A stretch of 36,260 nt of DNA from an uncultured Mucilaginibacter sp. (GTDB lineage: Bacteria > Bacteroidota > Bacteroidia > Sphingobacteriales > Sphingobacteriaceae). Location: assembly GCA_903915155.1 (NCBI GenBank), contig CAIWRU010000065.1:1-36260 (forward strand). The letters run 5' to 3'. Made by a program: the position numbers and the translations under genes. Of this stretch, positions 16,504-25,496 are shown in pieces. The first letter of the stretch is position 1. Each line of letters begins with the position of its first letter. The notes beneath the pieces are model-generated. The model searched no databases and was not told where the DNA came from. It was given only the letters and a program-made list of their open reading frames with translations.

Positions 16504-17070
16504 ATGCACGAAATAGAACCATATTACCGCTGGAGGGATGACTATGTAGCATCGGAGGACGAATTTTCGCCGTTCTATGCTACACAGTACAACGAGTTTG
16601 AGTTTGATAAGCAGATATACAACTATTTACTGCATCCGCAATGGGATTCGTTTGGCTCGAATACCTTATACCTTAAGGTACTGTACGTTGATTATGACCG
16701 CTCATACACCATTATTGAGCTGATAGGCGAATGGAACGATGCTATTAACAACGATATTATGCTAATGAAGCGCGAACTGTTAGACCTGATGGTTGACCAG
16801 GGCATCAGTTATTTTATACTGATAGGCGAAAATGTGCTCAACTTTCATGCTTCGGACGATTGCTATTATGAAGAGTGGTTCCAGGATATTGACGACGGGT
16901 GGATAGCCGGTGTAAATTTCAGGGACCATGTGATAGATGAGTTTAAACGGAATAACATCGATTACTATATAAACTTTGGCGGCGAACTTGATGATGTGAA
17001 CTGGCGGGCGCTAAAACCCTTGCAGGTATTTAAGAAAGTTGAAGAACAACTGACAAAACGGCTGAATTGA
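16504..17070 (+). CDS. Protein of unknown function, acidic, 188 residues
   Basis: I do not recognise a named family. The protein is soluble, rich in Asp, Glu, Tyr and Trp, and has no signal peptide or membrane segment. It opens MHEIEPYYRWRDDYVASEDEFSPFY and has alternating hydrophobic strands (TLYLKVLYVDYDRSYTIIELIG; ISYFILIGENVLNFHA), a run DDCYYEEWFQDIDDGW, and a helical end. The ORF is convincing: coding composition like its neighbours, 33 bases behind murQ on the same strand, and no competing frame. The position suggests co-transcription with murQ, but no functional link is shown by the sequence. Confidence 0.8.
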   Translation: MHEIEPYYRWRDDYVASEDEFSPFYATQYNEFEFDKQIYNYLLHPQWDSFGSNTLYLKVLYVDYDRSYTIIELIGEWNDAINNDIMLMKRELLDLMVDQGISYFILIGENVLNFHASDDCYYEEWFQDIDDGWIAGVNFRDHVIDEFKRNNIDYYINFGGELDDVNWRALKPLQVFKKVEEQLTKRLN

Positions 17071-17084
17071 TCATCGGTACAGGA

Positions 17085-17113
17085 TTTGATATTAAACTAT
17101 TGCTATAAGTTTG
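17085..17113 (+). promoter_or_regulatory. Candidate promoter P1 for Bax inhibitor-1 gene
   Basis: TTTG (17085-17088), a 17-base spacer and TAAGTTTG (17106-17113) match the Bacteroidota -33/-7 pattern. It would give an 80-base leader to the BI-1 gene. Confidence 0.4.
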
Positions 17114-17151
17114 TATCAAACTAAGCGTTATGATTGTAATACAGTAAATCA

Positions 17152-17159
17152 TAAATTTG
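17152..17159 (+). promoter_or_regulatory. Candidate promoter P2 core for Bax inhibitor-1 gene
   Basis: TAAATTTG matches TAnnTTTG, 37 bases before the start. No good -33 element. It may be a second start site or chance in an A+T-rich region. Confidence 0.35.
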
Positions 17160-17196
17160 TATAACTAAAAACGAAAAAAATAAATTTTAATAAAAA

Positions 17197-17931
17197 ATGG
17201 AAAGTAATAACCCCAATTACGTTTACGACAGCGTAGTACAATTAGACGACAGCGCAACAGCATCGCGTAAGTACTTAGCCAAAGTTTTTGCATGGATGTT
17301 TGCCGCATTAGGAATTTCAGCGTTTGTTGCATTTGAATTCTTTCTTACCCCAAGCTTAATGAGTTTAATAATTGACCCTGTTAGGGGTGGATTTACAGGC
17401 TTAGGTTATGTGGCAATATTTGCACCTGTAGTTTTCTCATTAGTAGCCAATTTTGGATATACCAGGGTGTCATATCCTGTTATGGTTGTATTGTTCATAG
17501 CTTATGCAGCAACAATAGGCGTAAGTCTTAGTGTTTTAGGGCTTATTTATACAGGCGCTTCAATATTCAGTATGTTTTTAACATCTGCATTATTATTTGG
17601 TATCATGTCTGTTGCTGGTTATACCACAAATACCGACCTGACAAAAATGGGTTCGATTCTTATTATGATATTTATAGGTGCATTTGTTGCAAGTCTTGTA
17701 AATTTCTTTATTGGCAGCAGCCAATTACAGTATATCATAAGCTTCGTTTTTGTAGCTGTACTTATCGGGCTTACAGCATATTATATACAAATGCTGAAAA
17801 GGATCGGAGCCGGTATTGAATACGGAAGCGCTGAATCAAAAAAACTGGTTATAATAGGCGCGTTCGTACTTTATACAACATTCATCAACTTATTTATGTC
17901 GATGATGCGTTTATTCGGCAGAAGAAGATAA
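17197..17931 (+). CDS. Bax inhibitor-1 / YccA family membrane protein
   Basis: A 244-residue inner-membrane protein with seven likely helices, typical of the BI-1/YccA/LFG family. The soluble N-terminus (about 30 residues, DSATASRKYLAKVFAWM) leads into helix 1. Later segments include YPVMVVLFIAYAATIGVSLSVLGLIYTGASI, FGIMSVAGYTTNTDLTKMGSILIMI and a C-terminal LYTTFINLFMSMMRLFGRR. The family's signature in helix 3 (YTGASI, equivalent to the usual F..TA/GA.F) and the Asp of the GYTTNTDL loop are present. Bacterial members include a pH-sensitive calcium leak channel and YccA, a modulator of FtsH. The role here is unknown. A strong terminator follows 19 bases after the stop. Confidence 0.93.
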   Translation: MESNNPNYVYDSVVQLDDSATASRKYLAKVFAWMFAALGISAFVAFEFFLTPSLMSLIIDPVRGGFTGLGYVAIFAPVVFSLVANFGYTRVSYPVMVVLFIAYAATIGVSLSVLGLIYTGASIFSMFLTSALLFGIMSVAGYTTNTDLTKMGSILIMIFIGAFVASLVNFFIGSSQLQYIISFVFVAVLIGLTAYYIQMLKRIGAGIEYGSAESKKLVIIGAFVLYTTFINLFMSMMRLFGRRR

Positions 17932-17950
17932 TCGTTAAACAAATTATTCA

Positions 17951-17983
17951 AAAAAGCTGCCTTAAAAAAAGGCGGCTTTTTTT
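17951..17983 (+). terminator. Rho-independent terminator after BI-1 gene
   Basis: The stem AAAAGCTGCCTT/AAGGCGGCTTTT (one mismatch or wobble) with a short A loop runs into seven T. It separates the BI-1 gene from the metH leader. Confidence 0.9.
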
Positions 17984-18071
17984 ATGTACAAAAAATCGAA
18001 ATGACACAAGGGTTATATGAGGATAAGAAGCGCTATTGCATATTACAACAATATTGCGCACATTTGCACTG

Positions 18072-18179
18072 CTTATAGAGAAAGACGGAGGGATTAGACC
18101 CTGCGATGTCTTAGCAACCTGTGCTTCACAAGGTGCTACATTCTACTTAGCCCGTTCAAAAAGGGTTAAGACAGATAAG
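18072..18179 (+). ncRNA. SAM-I (S-box) riboswitch
   Basis: The conserved S-box core is present in order: P1 CTTAT, AAAGACGGAGGGATTAGACC, the motif TTAGCAACC, AAGGTGCTACATTCTA, a P4-type hairpin CTTAGCCCGTTCAAAAAGGG, and the closing ATAAG of P1. It lies upstream of metH on the same strand and would lower expression when SAM is high. Downstream is a hairpin CGAAAGTC/GACTTTTCG, a second copy of ATAAGCG (18211-18217; the first, 18175-18181, is the P1 3' strand) and a T run at 18220-18225. This suggests a terminator-type switch with two competing P1 partners. Just upstream lies a GCGC-flanked inverted repeat (18030-18059). The track ORF 18036-18227 is a spurious frame over this RNA. Confidence 0.93.
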
Positions 18180-18225
18180 CGAAAGTCAGATAAACACCCG
18201 ACTTTTCGACATAAGCGTATTTTTT

Positions 18226-18342
18226 AGTAGCAAGTAGTTAGTATCAAGTAGCAAGACAACTTTGTCTATTCTATTTGATTCCAACTAAACCAGGCGCTAA
18301 TTTTTAGTACTTGATACTTGATACTAACTACTTGATACTGTT
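18226..18342. repeat. Seven-base-period palindromic repeat in the metH leader
   Basis: The left arm is AGTAGCA, AGTAGTT, AGTATCA, AGTAGCA (18226-18253). The right arm is TACTTGA, TACTTGA, TACTAAC, TACTTGA, TACTGTT (18308-18342). The 20 bases 18231-18250 are the exact reverse complement of 18315-18334. The element starts right after the T run of the riboswitch platform and ends 4 bases before the metH ATG. A 24-base stretch of the right arm is repeated exactly at 36213-36236. Confidence 0.9.
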
Positions 18343-18346
18343 CCAA

Positions 18347-21300
18347 ATGGATATTAGAAAAGAATTAGAAAAACGCATCCTGGTTATCGACGGGGCAATG
18401 GGCACCATGATACAGCGGTACCAGCTTACCGAGGCCGATTTCCGTGGCGAGCGTTTTCGTGACCATGCTTCCGACCTGCAGGGGAATAACGACCTGTTGA
18501 ATATCACCCGCCCGGATGTGATACGGGCCATCCATGCCGAATATTTGGATGCCGGGGCTGATATTATTGAGACTAATACCTTCAGTACACAAGTAATATC
18601 GCTTGCCGATTACCATTTGCAGGAACTTGCTTATGAATTGAGCTATGAAAGTGCGCGCATTGCCCGCGAGGTTGCCGATGAATACACCAAAAAAAATCCA
18701 TCAAAACCGCGCTTTGTGGCGGGTGCCGTTGGGCCGACAAACCGTACTGCTTCCCTGTCGCCTGATGTGAACGACCCGGGTTATCGTGCCGTTACTTTTG
18801 ACGATCTGGCCGAAGCTTATTACACGCAGGTCCGCGGTTTGGTTGATGGCGGCTCTGATCTTTTATTAGTTGAAACCATATTTGATACCCTGAATGCCAA
18901 AGCGGCATTATTCGCTATACAGCGTTATAAAGATGAGTGCGCGGCTGCCGGAAAAGATTATGCGCCATTCCGTGGCGAGGGTGCTATCATGATATCGGGT
19001 ACTATAACCGATGCATCTGGTCGTACCTTATCGGGGCAAACGGTTGAAGCTTTCTGGAACTCTATCCGCCATGCTAATTTGTTATCGGTTGGTTTGAATT
19101 GCGCTTTGGGTGCTAAGGAAATGCGCCCGCACTTGGAGGAGCTTTCAACAATCGCTAATGCCTATATATCGGCTTACCCTAACGCGGGATTACCAAATGA
19201 GTTTGGTCAGTACGACGAAACCGCGCATGAAACCGCACACCAGGTTGATGACTTTATGAAAGCCGGGTTGGTGAATATAGTGGGTGGTTGTTGCGGCACT
19301 ACGCCAGAGCATATTAAATGTATTGCCGATAAAGCTGCCAAATATCCCGCAAGGAAAAAACCGGAAATAGCACCTTACATGCGCTTAAGCGGGTTGGAAG
19401 CGGTTACGCTTACGCCTGAAAGTGTTTTTATGAATGTGGGCGAGCGTACCAATATTACCGGCTCGCCAAAGTTCTCGAAGCTGATATTGGGCGAAGATTA
19501 CGAGGCTGCGCTTACCGTTGCCCGCCAGCAGGTGGAAGGCGGTGCGCAGGTGATCGACATTAACATGGACGAGGGCATGATCGACTCGGAAGCGGTGATG
19601 GTTAAATTCCTGAACCTGGTGGCTTCTGAACCTGATATTGCCAAGCTGCCCATAATGGTCGATTCGTCCAAATGGACGGTTATTGAAGCCGGACTGAAAT
19701 GTTTGCAGGGAAAGGGTATTGTAAACTCCATATCGCTGAAAGAAGGCGAAGAGAAATTTAAAGAATCGGCGCACAAGATATTAAGCTACGGTGCTGCCAC
19801 TGTGGTGATGGCTTTTGACGAAACTGGCCAGGCCGATTCATTAGCGCGAAGGATAGAGATCTGCCAGCGTTCGTATGACATATTGGTTAACGAAGTGGGT
19901 TTCCCACCGCAGGATATTATTTTCGACCCGAATATTTTAACCGTTGCCACCGGGCTTGAGGAACACAACAACTATGCGGTAGACTTTATTGAAGCCACCC
20001 GCTGGATAAAACAAAACCTGCCTTATGCTAAAGTTAGCGGCGGGGTAAGTAATATTTCGTTCTCGTTTAGGGGTAATAATACGGTGCGCGAGGCGATGCA
20101 CTCAGCTTTCCTTTATCACGCTATAAAGGCCGGGATGGACATGGGTATTGTTAATGCCGGAATGCTCGAGGTTTACCAGGAAATACCAAAAGACCTGCTG
20201 GAACTGGTTGAAGATGTACTGTTAAACCGCCGCCCCGATGCTACCGAGCGATTGGTTGAATTTGCCGACACCATAAAATCCAAAGGAAAAGAAATAGTGC
20301 GCGATGAAGAATGGCGCAAAAACCCGGTTGAAGAGCGCTTATCGCATTCATTGGTTAAGGGTATTATTGAGTATTTGGATGCCGACGTGGAAGAAGCTCG
20401 CCAGAAATACGCCAAACCGCTGGAAGTAATTGAAGGCCCGCTGATGGACGGCATGAACATCGTAGGCGATCTGTTTGGGTCGGGTAAAATGTTTTTGCCA
20501 CAGGTGGTAAAATCGGCCCGTGTAATGAAAAAGGCGGTGGCTTACCTGCTGCCATTCATCGAACTGGAAAAACAACGTGTACTGGCATCGGGTGAAGATA
20601 CTGCTGCTGATGCCCGCGCCAATGCCGGTAAAATTTTAATGGCCACAGTTAAGGGCGACGTACATGATATTGGTAAAAACATTGTAGGCGTTGTATTGGC
20701 CTGTAATAACTTCGAGGTTATTGACCTTGGGGTGATGGTGCCTGCACAACGCATAATTGATGAAGCTATTAAGCAGGAAGTGGATATTATCGGCCTCAGC
20801 GGTTTGATAACGCCATCGCTTGATGAAATGGTTCATTTTGCCAAAGAGATGGAGCGCCAGAACTTTACTATTCCGCTTATTATTGGCGGGGCTACTACAT
20901 CGCGCATACATGCTGCAGTGAAAGTCGCGCCCAATTATTCGGGGCCTGCTATACATGTTTTGGATGCATCGCGCAGTGTGACGGTTTGCAGTAATTTGAT
21001 GAGCGAAACCGGCAGGGACGAATACATAAAAGGCATAAAAGACGAGTACGAAAAAGCGCGCGAAGCGCATTTGAATAAAAAATCGGACAAGCGTTTTGTG
21101 AGTATTGATAATGCGCGCGATTCAAGGTTTAAGATCAACCTGAACGGTATGATGCCGCCTAAGCCGACCTTTACCGGCACAAAGATTTTTGAGGCGTTTC
21201 CGCTGGATGAGTTGGTGCCATATATTGACTGGACACCGTTCTTCCATACCTGGGAACTGCGCGGCAGCTTCCCGAAAATATTTGATGATAAGTTTGTAGG

Positions 21301-22069
21301 TGTTGAGGCGAAGAAACTGTATGATGATGCGCAGGCATTATTGAAGAAAATTGTGGATGAAAAACTGTTACAGGCGAATGCAGTTATTGGCTTTTGGCCT
21401 GCCAACAGTATTGGTGATGACATTGAATTATATACCGATGAATCACGCACGCAGGTTTTGGAAACCATTTATACCCTTCGCCAGCAGGTCGAAAAGGTTA
21501 AGGGCGAACCTTATTACGCCTTGTCGGACTTCATCGCTCCAAAAGATAGCGGGATAGCCGATTACTGGGGTGGTTTCGCGGTTACTACCGGTATAGGCTG
21601 TGATGAGTTGGTTGCCGAGTTTGAAAAGGACCATGACGATTACAACAGCATTATGGCCAAAGCCCTTGCCGATCGCCTTGCTGAAGCCTTTGCCGAAAAA
21701 ATGCACGAGTTGGTGCGCAAGGATTTCTGGGGTTATGCTAAAACTGAAGCACTGGATACCGTTGAGCTAATAAAAGAAGAATACCAGGGCATACGCCCGG
21801 CACCGGGTTATCCCGCGTGTCCGGATCATACGGAGAAAATAACCTTATTTGAATTGCTGAAAGCCGAAGATAACGCCCACATGCACCTTACCGAAAGCCT
21901 GGCCATGACACCGGCTGCATCGGTAAGCGGGTTTTACTTTGCTCATCCACAGTCGAGGTATTTTGGATTAGGGAAAATTAGTAAGGACCAAGTAGAGGAT
22001 TATGCAAGGCGGAAAGCGATGAGCGTTGATACAGTAGAAAGATGGCTGGGGCCGAATCTTAATTATTAG
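18347..22069 (+). CDS. metH: Cobalamin-dependent methionine synthase MetH
   Basis: Transfers methyl from 5-methyl-THF to homocysteine via cobalamin. At 1240 residues it is full length with all four modules. The homocysteine domain spans about 1-330, with zinc Cys in GLNCALG (about 248) and GGCCGTT (about 312). The pterin domain follows (about 350-610: [29 protein letters not shown]). The cobalamin domain is at about 650-890, with the axial His in [10 protein letters not shown] near 770. The SAM-dependent reactivation domain closes the protein (about 920-1240, [12 protein letters not shown]). The track ORF starts at 18311 inside the heptad palindrome; [20 protein letters not shown] at 18347 is the family start. 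Controlled by the SAM-I riboswitch upstream; metF follows, so both probably share the switch. Confidence 0.97.
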   Translation: MDIRKELEKRILVIDGAMGTMIQRYQLTEADFRGERFRDHASDLQGNNDLLNITRPDVIRAIHAEYLDAGADIIETNTFSTQVISLADYHLQELAYELSYESARIAREVADEYTKKNPSKPRFVAGAVGPTNRTASLSPDVNDPGYRAVTFDDLAEAYYTQVRGLVDGGSDLLLVETIFDTLNAKAALFAIQRYKDECAAAGKDYAPFRGEGAIMISGTITDASGRTLSGQTVEAFWNSIRHANLLSVGLNCALGAKEMRPHLEELSTIANAYISAYPNAGLPNEFGQYDETAHETAHQVDDFMKAGLVNIVGGCCGTTPEHIKCIADKAAKYPARKKPEIAPYMRLSGLEAVTLTPESVFMNVGERTNITGSPKFSKLILGEDYEAALTVARQQVEGGAQVIDINMDEGMIDSEAVMVKFLNLVASEPDIAKLPIMVDSSKWTVIEAGLKCLQGKGIVNSISLKEGEEKFKESAHKILSYGAATVVMAFDETGQADSLARRIEICQRSYDILVNEVGFPPQDIIFDPNILTVATGLEEHNNYAVDFIEATRWIKQNLPYAKVSGGVSNISFSFRGNNTVREAMHSAFLYHAIKAGMDMGIVNAGMLEVYQEIPKDLLELVEDVLLNRRPDATERLVEFADTIKSKGKEIVRDEEWRKNPVEERLSHSLVKGIIEYLDADVEEARQKYAKPLEVIEGPLMDGMNIVGDLFGSGKMFLPQVVKSARVMKKAVAYLLPFIELEKQRVLASGEDTAADARANAGKILMATVKGDVHDIGKNIVGVVLACNNFEVIDLGVMVPAQRIIDEAIKQEVDIIGLSGLITPSLDEMVHFAKEMERQNFTIPLIIGGATTSRIHAAVKVAPNYSGPAIHVLDASRSVTVCSNLMSETGRDEYIKGIKDEYEKAREAHLNKKSDKRFVSIDNARDSRFKINLNGMMPPKPTFTGTKIFEAFPLDELVPYIDWTPFFHTWELRGSFPKIFDDKFVGVEAKKLYDDAQALLKKIVDEKLLQANAVIGFWPANSIGDDIELYTDESRTQVLETIYTLRQQVEKVKGEPYYALSDFIAPKDSGIADYWGGFAVTTGIGCDELVAEFEKDHDDYNSIMAKALADRLAEAFAEKMHELVRKDFWGYAKTEALDTVELIKEEYQGIRPAPGYPACPDHTEKITLFELLKAEDNAHMHLTESLAMTPAASVSGFYFAHPQSRYFGLGKISKDQVEDYARRKAMSVDTVERWLGPNLNY

Positions 22070-22158
22070 CCCCCCAGCCCCCTAAAGGGGGAGTTATTAA
22101 ACAGAATTATATAAATTTAACCAATCAAAAATTCCCCCTTTAGGGGGTTAGGGGGCTA
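22069..22158. repeat. C/G-run palindrome filling the metH-metF gap
   Basis: The left arm (GCCCCCCAGCCCCCTAAAGG, 22069-22096) and right arm (TCCCCCTTTAGGGGGTTAGG, 22132-22158) are complementary over about 25 bases. Each arm also holds its own small palindrome (CCCCCT-AA-AGGGGG type). The left arm begins at the last base of the metH stop codon and the right arm ends at the base before the metF ATG. An A+T-rich loop of about 35 bases lies between. Related to the element at 30279-30372. Confidence 0.9.
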
Positions 22159-23115
22159 ATGAAAATCACCGAACATATCGCCAATGCCAAGGGAAAGACA
22201 CTATTCTCTTTCGAACTTATCCCACCATTAAAAGGCCAGAGTATCCAAGGCATTTATGATGCAATTGATCCGCTGATGGAATTCAAACCGCCCTTTATTG
22301 ATGTAACCTCATTGCGCGAGGATTTTATTTATAAGGAGCATGAGAATGGTTTGCTAGAGAAGTTAAGCTACCGTAAACGGCCGGGTACTATCGCCATTTG
22401 CGCTGCAATTATGAATAAATATGGTGTTGATACGGTGCCACACCTGTTATGCGGAGGCTTTACGAAGGATGAAACCGAGAACGGCCTTGTCGACCTGCAA
22501 TTTTTGGGCATTGAGAATGTATTAGTTCTGCGTGGCGATGCACGGCGTGGCGATACTTCGTTTGTACCTACGCCAAACGGCCATTGCTATGCTACCGATC
22601 TGTTGGAACAGGTGGTAAATATGAACAACGGTATCTACCTGCATGAACATAACGACGCCAGCCTTAAAACTGATTTTTGTATAGGCATTGCGGGCTATCC
22701 CGAAAAGCATTTCGAGGCGCCGAATATGAAATCTGATTTCAAATACCTGAAGCAAAAGGTTGATATGGGGGCCAAATTCATCGTTACCCAAATGTTTTTC
22801 GATAACCAGAAGTATTTTGATTTTGTGAATACCTGTCGCGCAAATGGTATTGATGTGCCCATTATACCGGGGCTTAAACCTGTCACTGGCTCAAAGCAAT
22901 TGGTTAACCTGTCAAAAACGTTCCATATCGATATGCCCGATGACTTGACCGATGCCATAACTGCCTGCAAAACCGAAAAGGATGTAAGGGATGTGGGTAT
23001 TGAGTGGACGATAAACCAGTGCAGGGAGCTAATAAAATTTGGTGTGCCGGTGCTGCATTTTTATACCATGAGTAATGCCGGGCCTACGAAAAGGATAGCT
23101 GAGGCGATATTTTAG
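22159..23115 (+). CDS. metF: Methylenetetrahydrofolate reductase MetF
   Basis: A flavoprotein TIM barrel that reduces 5,10-methylene-THF to 5-methyl-THF, the methyl donor for MetH. At 318 residues it is near the usual bacterial length (about 296-320). Family motifs are present: FSFELIPPLKG with the catalytic Glu, DVTSLRED, VPHLLCGGFT, LVLRGD followed by AR.GD, CIGIAGYPEKH, GAKFIVTQMFFDNQKYFDF and IPGLKPV. The ATG directly follows the palindromic repeat, so translation may depend on coupling with metH or on the hairpin state. The metH-metF order and shared strand support a single methionine transcript. Confidence 0.96.
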   Translation: MKITEHIANAKGKTLFSFELIPPLKGQSIQGIYDAIDPLMEFKPPFIDVTSLREDFIYKEHENGLLEKLSYRKRPGTIAICAAIMNKYGVDTVPHLLCGGFTKDETENGLVDLQFLGIENVLVLRGDARRGDTSFVPTPNGHCYATDLLEQVVNMNNGIYLHEHNDASLKTDFCIGIAGYPEKHFEAPNMKSDFKYLKQKVDMGAKFIVTQMFFDNQKYFDFVNTCRANGIDVPIIPGLKPVTGSKQLVNLSKTFHIDMPDDLTDAITACKTEKDVRDVGIEWTINQCRELIKFGVPVLHFYTMSNAGPTKRIAEAIF

Positions 23116-23207
23116 AGCCGATTGTCAGCCTTATTCCATGTTTGAAATATATTGGTTGAAGCCAAAACTTAAGTGTTTAGCTTAGTGTTTCAATTAAAAT
23201 TTCTATC

Positions 23208-24002
23208 ATGGACTTACAACTAAAAGATAAAATAGCATTAGTAACCGGGTCGACCGCAGGTATTGGTTACGCCATTGCCAAAAGCCTGGCTGCGGAAGGT
23301 GCAAGGGTAATAGTTAACGGGCGTACCAAAGAACGCGTTGACGCGGCTATTGAAAGCATTAAATCGGCAACAGGTAATAACCAGGTTACCGGCGCAATTG
23401 CCGATTTTTCTGTACCTGAACAGATCGCAAACCTTATTAACCAGATACCCGAAGTTGATATTTTAATTAACAACGTTGCCATATTCGAGCCTAAGGCATT
23501 CGATGATATTCCCGACGAAGACTGGTTGAAATTTTATGAAGTGAATGTATTGAGCGGTGTGCGATTATCGCGGGCTTATTTTAGTAAGATGCTGGCGAAG
23601 AACTGGGGTCGTATTATATTTATATCAAGCGAGTCGGCGGTTCAGATACCCTCCGAAATGATCCATTATGGCATGACAAAAAGCGCGCAATTAGCTATTT
23701 CGCGCGGTTTGGCCGAGCTTACCAAAGGCACCAATGTAACCGTAAACTCGGTATTGCCGGGGCCTACATTATCAGAAGGTGTTGGCGGATTCATTGATCA
23801 GCTGGCGAAAGACCAAAATAAAACGGTGGAGCAGATAGAAGAAGACTTTTTCAAAACCATGCGCCCTACATCCATTATCCAGCGCTTTTTAACACCTGAT
23901 GAAGTGGCTAATATGGTAACCTATTTGGCAAGCCCGCTGGCTTCGGCTACCAATGGTGCAGCGATACGTGCCGAGGGCGGTTTGCTGAAAACGATGCTAT
24001 AA
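23208..24002 (+). CDS. Short-chain dehydrogenase/reductase (SDR)
   Basis: A 264-residue classical SDR with NAD(P)-binding TGSTAGIGYAIAKSL (about 14-28), Asn-Asn-Val in LINNVAIFE, the catalytic Ser in FISSESAV and YGMTK (Tyr-X3-Lys). An Arg in VNGRTKERVD after strand 2 favours NADP(H). The N-terminus MDLQLKDKIALVTGS matches the family. The substrate is not predictable. It stands alone on the plus strand, 92 bases after metF, converging with the response regulator (14-base gap). SDR genes also occur with the fatty-acid modification families found downstream, but linkage here is only by proximity. Confidence 0.9.
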   Translation: MDLQLKDKIALVTGSTAGIGYAIAKSLAAEGARVIVNGRTKERVDAAIESIKSATGNNQVTGAIADFSVPEQIANLINQIPEVDILINNVAIFEPKAFDDIPDEDWLKFYEVNVLSGVRLSRAYFSKMLAKNWGRIIFISSESAVQIPSEMIHYGMTKSAQLAISRGLAELTKGTNVTVNSVLPGPTLSEGVGGFIDQLAKDQNKTVEQIEEDFFKTMRPTSIIQRFLTPDEVANMVTYLASPLASATNGAAIRAEGGLLKTML

Positions 24003-24016
24003 TGCTGGCAGATAGC

Positions 24017-25363
24017 TTACTCCAAACCGTATTCTTTCAATTTACGGTATAAAGTAGCAATGCCAATATTTAACAGCCTTGCCGCTTCGGCGCGGTTACC
24101 TGCGGTATGGTTCAGCACGCGTTGGATGTGGAGTTTTTCAACTGATGCCAGGTCGAATGCCGAAAGGTTGCCAGACGCTTTAGGCAATGCTGCATCAAAT
24201 TCATAAGGCAACAACGAGGCATAAAGCTCGTTGCTGTCGCAAAGGATAACCGCGCGTTCAATAATATTCTTTAGCTCGCGCACATTGCCCGGCCAGTCAT
24301 AGGCTTCCAGTTTTTCTAAAAAATCCGGGGTGAAGCCTGTTATATGCGCATTGACTTTGGTAGCAAAATGGTGCACAAACATTTTGGCCAGCAAGCCAAT
24401 GTCTTTCTTCCTGTCGCGCAATGCGGGCAGCGTAACCTGGAAAACCGACAAGCGGTAAAACAGGTCGGAGCGGAAATGATCCTGGGCTACTTCGTCCTGC
24501 AGATTGCGGTTTGTGGCAGCTAATATGCGTACACTTACTTTGGTAGTTTTGGTATCGCCTATTTTTATAAACTGCTGCGATTCAAGCACCCGCAATAATT
24601 TGGCCTGCAGGTCATGATCAAGTTCACCAATTTCATCCAAAAAGATAGTGCCGCCGTTGGCTTCTTCAAATAAGCCTTTTTTATCTTTCACTGCGCCGGT
24701 AAACGCGCCGGCTTTGTGGCCAAACAACTCGCTTTCCAAAAGTTCTTTGCTAAAGGCACTGCAATTAATAGCTACAAACGGTTTTGCATTGCGCGGGCTG
24801 GCCTGGTGGATAGCTTCGGCAAAAACCTCTTTGCCAGTGCCTGTTTCGCCCAAAATAAGTACGGTGGTATCGGTAGTGGCTACGCGCTGGGCCAGTTTAA
24901 TAGCGGCAGTAATGGCCGGTGAAGTGCCTATGATACGGTCGAACCCGAATTTACTGCTTAGCTTATTTTCCAGTTCGAGGACACGCCGCTGCAAAACTGC
25001 CTTGTCCATGGCCTTGTTTACCAGCGGAATTATTTTTTCGTTGTCATCACCCTTGGTTATATAATCGAAGGCGCCGTTTTTTATGGCAGTTACACCATCG
25101 TTAATGGTGCCGTATGCCGTTAGTACAATAATTTCAATGGCGGGATAAGCGGCCTTGATGGTTTTGGTTAGGTCGATGCCGTTACCGTCGGGGAGTTTTA
25201 CGTCGCTTATCACTACATCAACCACTTCATGTTCTAGCCTTCGCAGGCCATCTTTCGCGGTTGAGGCTTCCAGTACGTCAAAATCTTCCAGCTGTAAAAT
25301 ACGTGCAAGCAGTTTGCGCAAACGCTCCTCATCATCAATAACCAATAATTTACCTTTCGACAT
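24017..25363 (-). CDS. Sigma-54-dependent response regulator (NtrC family)
   Basis: A 448-residue regulator with three domains. The receiver (1-120) has phospho-acceptor Asp near 53 in VVISDVKLPDG and the FDYITKGDD end. The AAA+ domain has Walker A GETGTGKE near 172, the sigma-54 contact loop GAFTGA, Walker B GTIFLDEIGELD, and RDRKKDIGLLAKMF. The C-terminal Fis-type helix-turn-helix is EAARLLNIGIATLYRKLKEYG. All key residues are present. No kinase gene is adjacent, so it is an orphan here. In Bacteroidota kdp loci the response regulator is often of this sigma-54 type, so the broken KdpD-linked kinase at 7.5-9.2 kb is a candidate partner, but this is only inference. Divergent from the MFS_2 gene. 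Confidence 0.93.
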   Translation of the reverse strand: MSKGKLLVIDDEERLRKLLARILQLEDFDVLEASTAKDGLRRLEHEVVDVVISDVKLPDGNGIDLTKTIKAAYPAIEIIVLTAYGTINDGVTAIKNGAFDYITKGDDNEKIIPLVNKAMDKAVLQRRVLELENKLSSKFGFDRIIGTSPAITAAIKLAQRVATTDTTVLILGETGTGKEVFAEAIHQASPRNAKPFVAINCSAFSKELLESELFGHKAGAFTGAVKDKKGLFEEANGGTIFLDEIGELDHDLQAKLLRVLESQQFIKIGDTKTTKVSVRILAATNRNLQDEVAQDHFRSDLFYRLSVFQVTLPALRDRKKDIGLLAKMFVHHFATKVNAHITGFTPDFLEKLEAYDWPGNVRELKNIIERAVILCDSNELYASLLPYEFDAALPKASGNLSAFDLASVEKLHIQRVLNHTAGNRAEAARLLNIGIATLYRKLKEYGLE

Positions 25364-25496
25364 GGTAACAGATTTTGTGCAAATGTGAGAATTTATTCGG
25401 GGATTGGAAATTGTTTAGTTAAACACCCGACAAACATTCCTAGTTCATCGCCCACATCATCAAAATTTCACATTAATATTTGCATCTTGCAGGTAA

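Noticed and set aside
18036-18227. 63-residue ORF upstream of metH
   Set aside because: It lies over the SAM-I riboswitch; the sequence is explained by RNA structure and the peptide resembles nothing.
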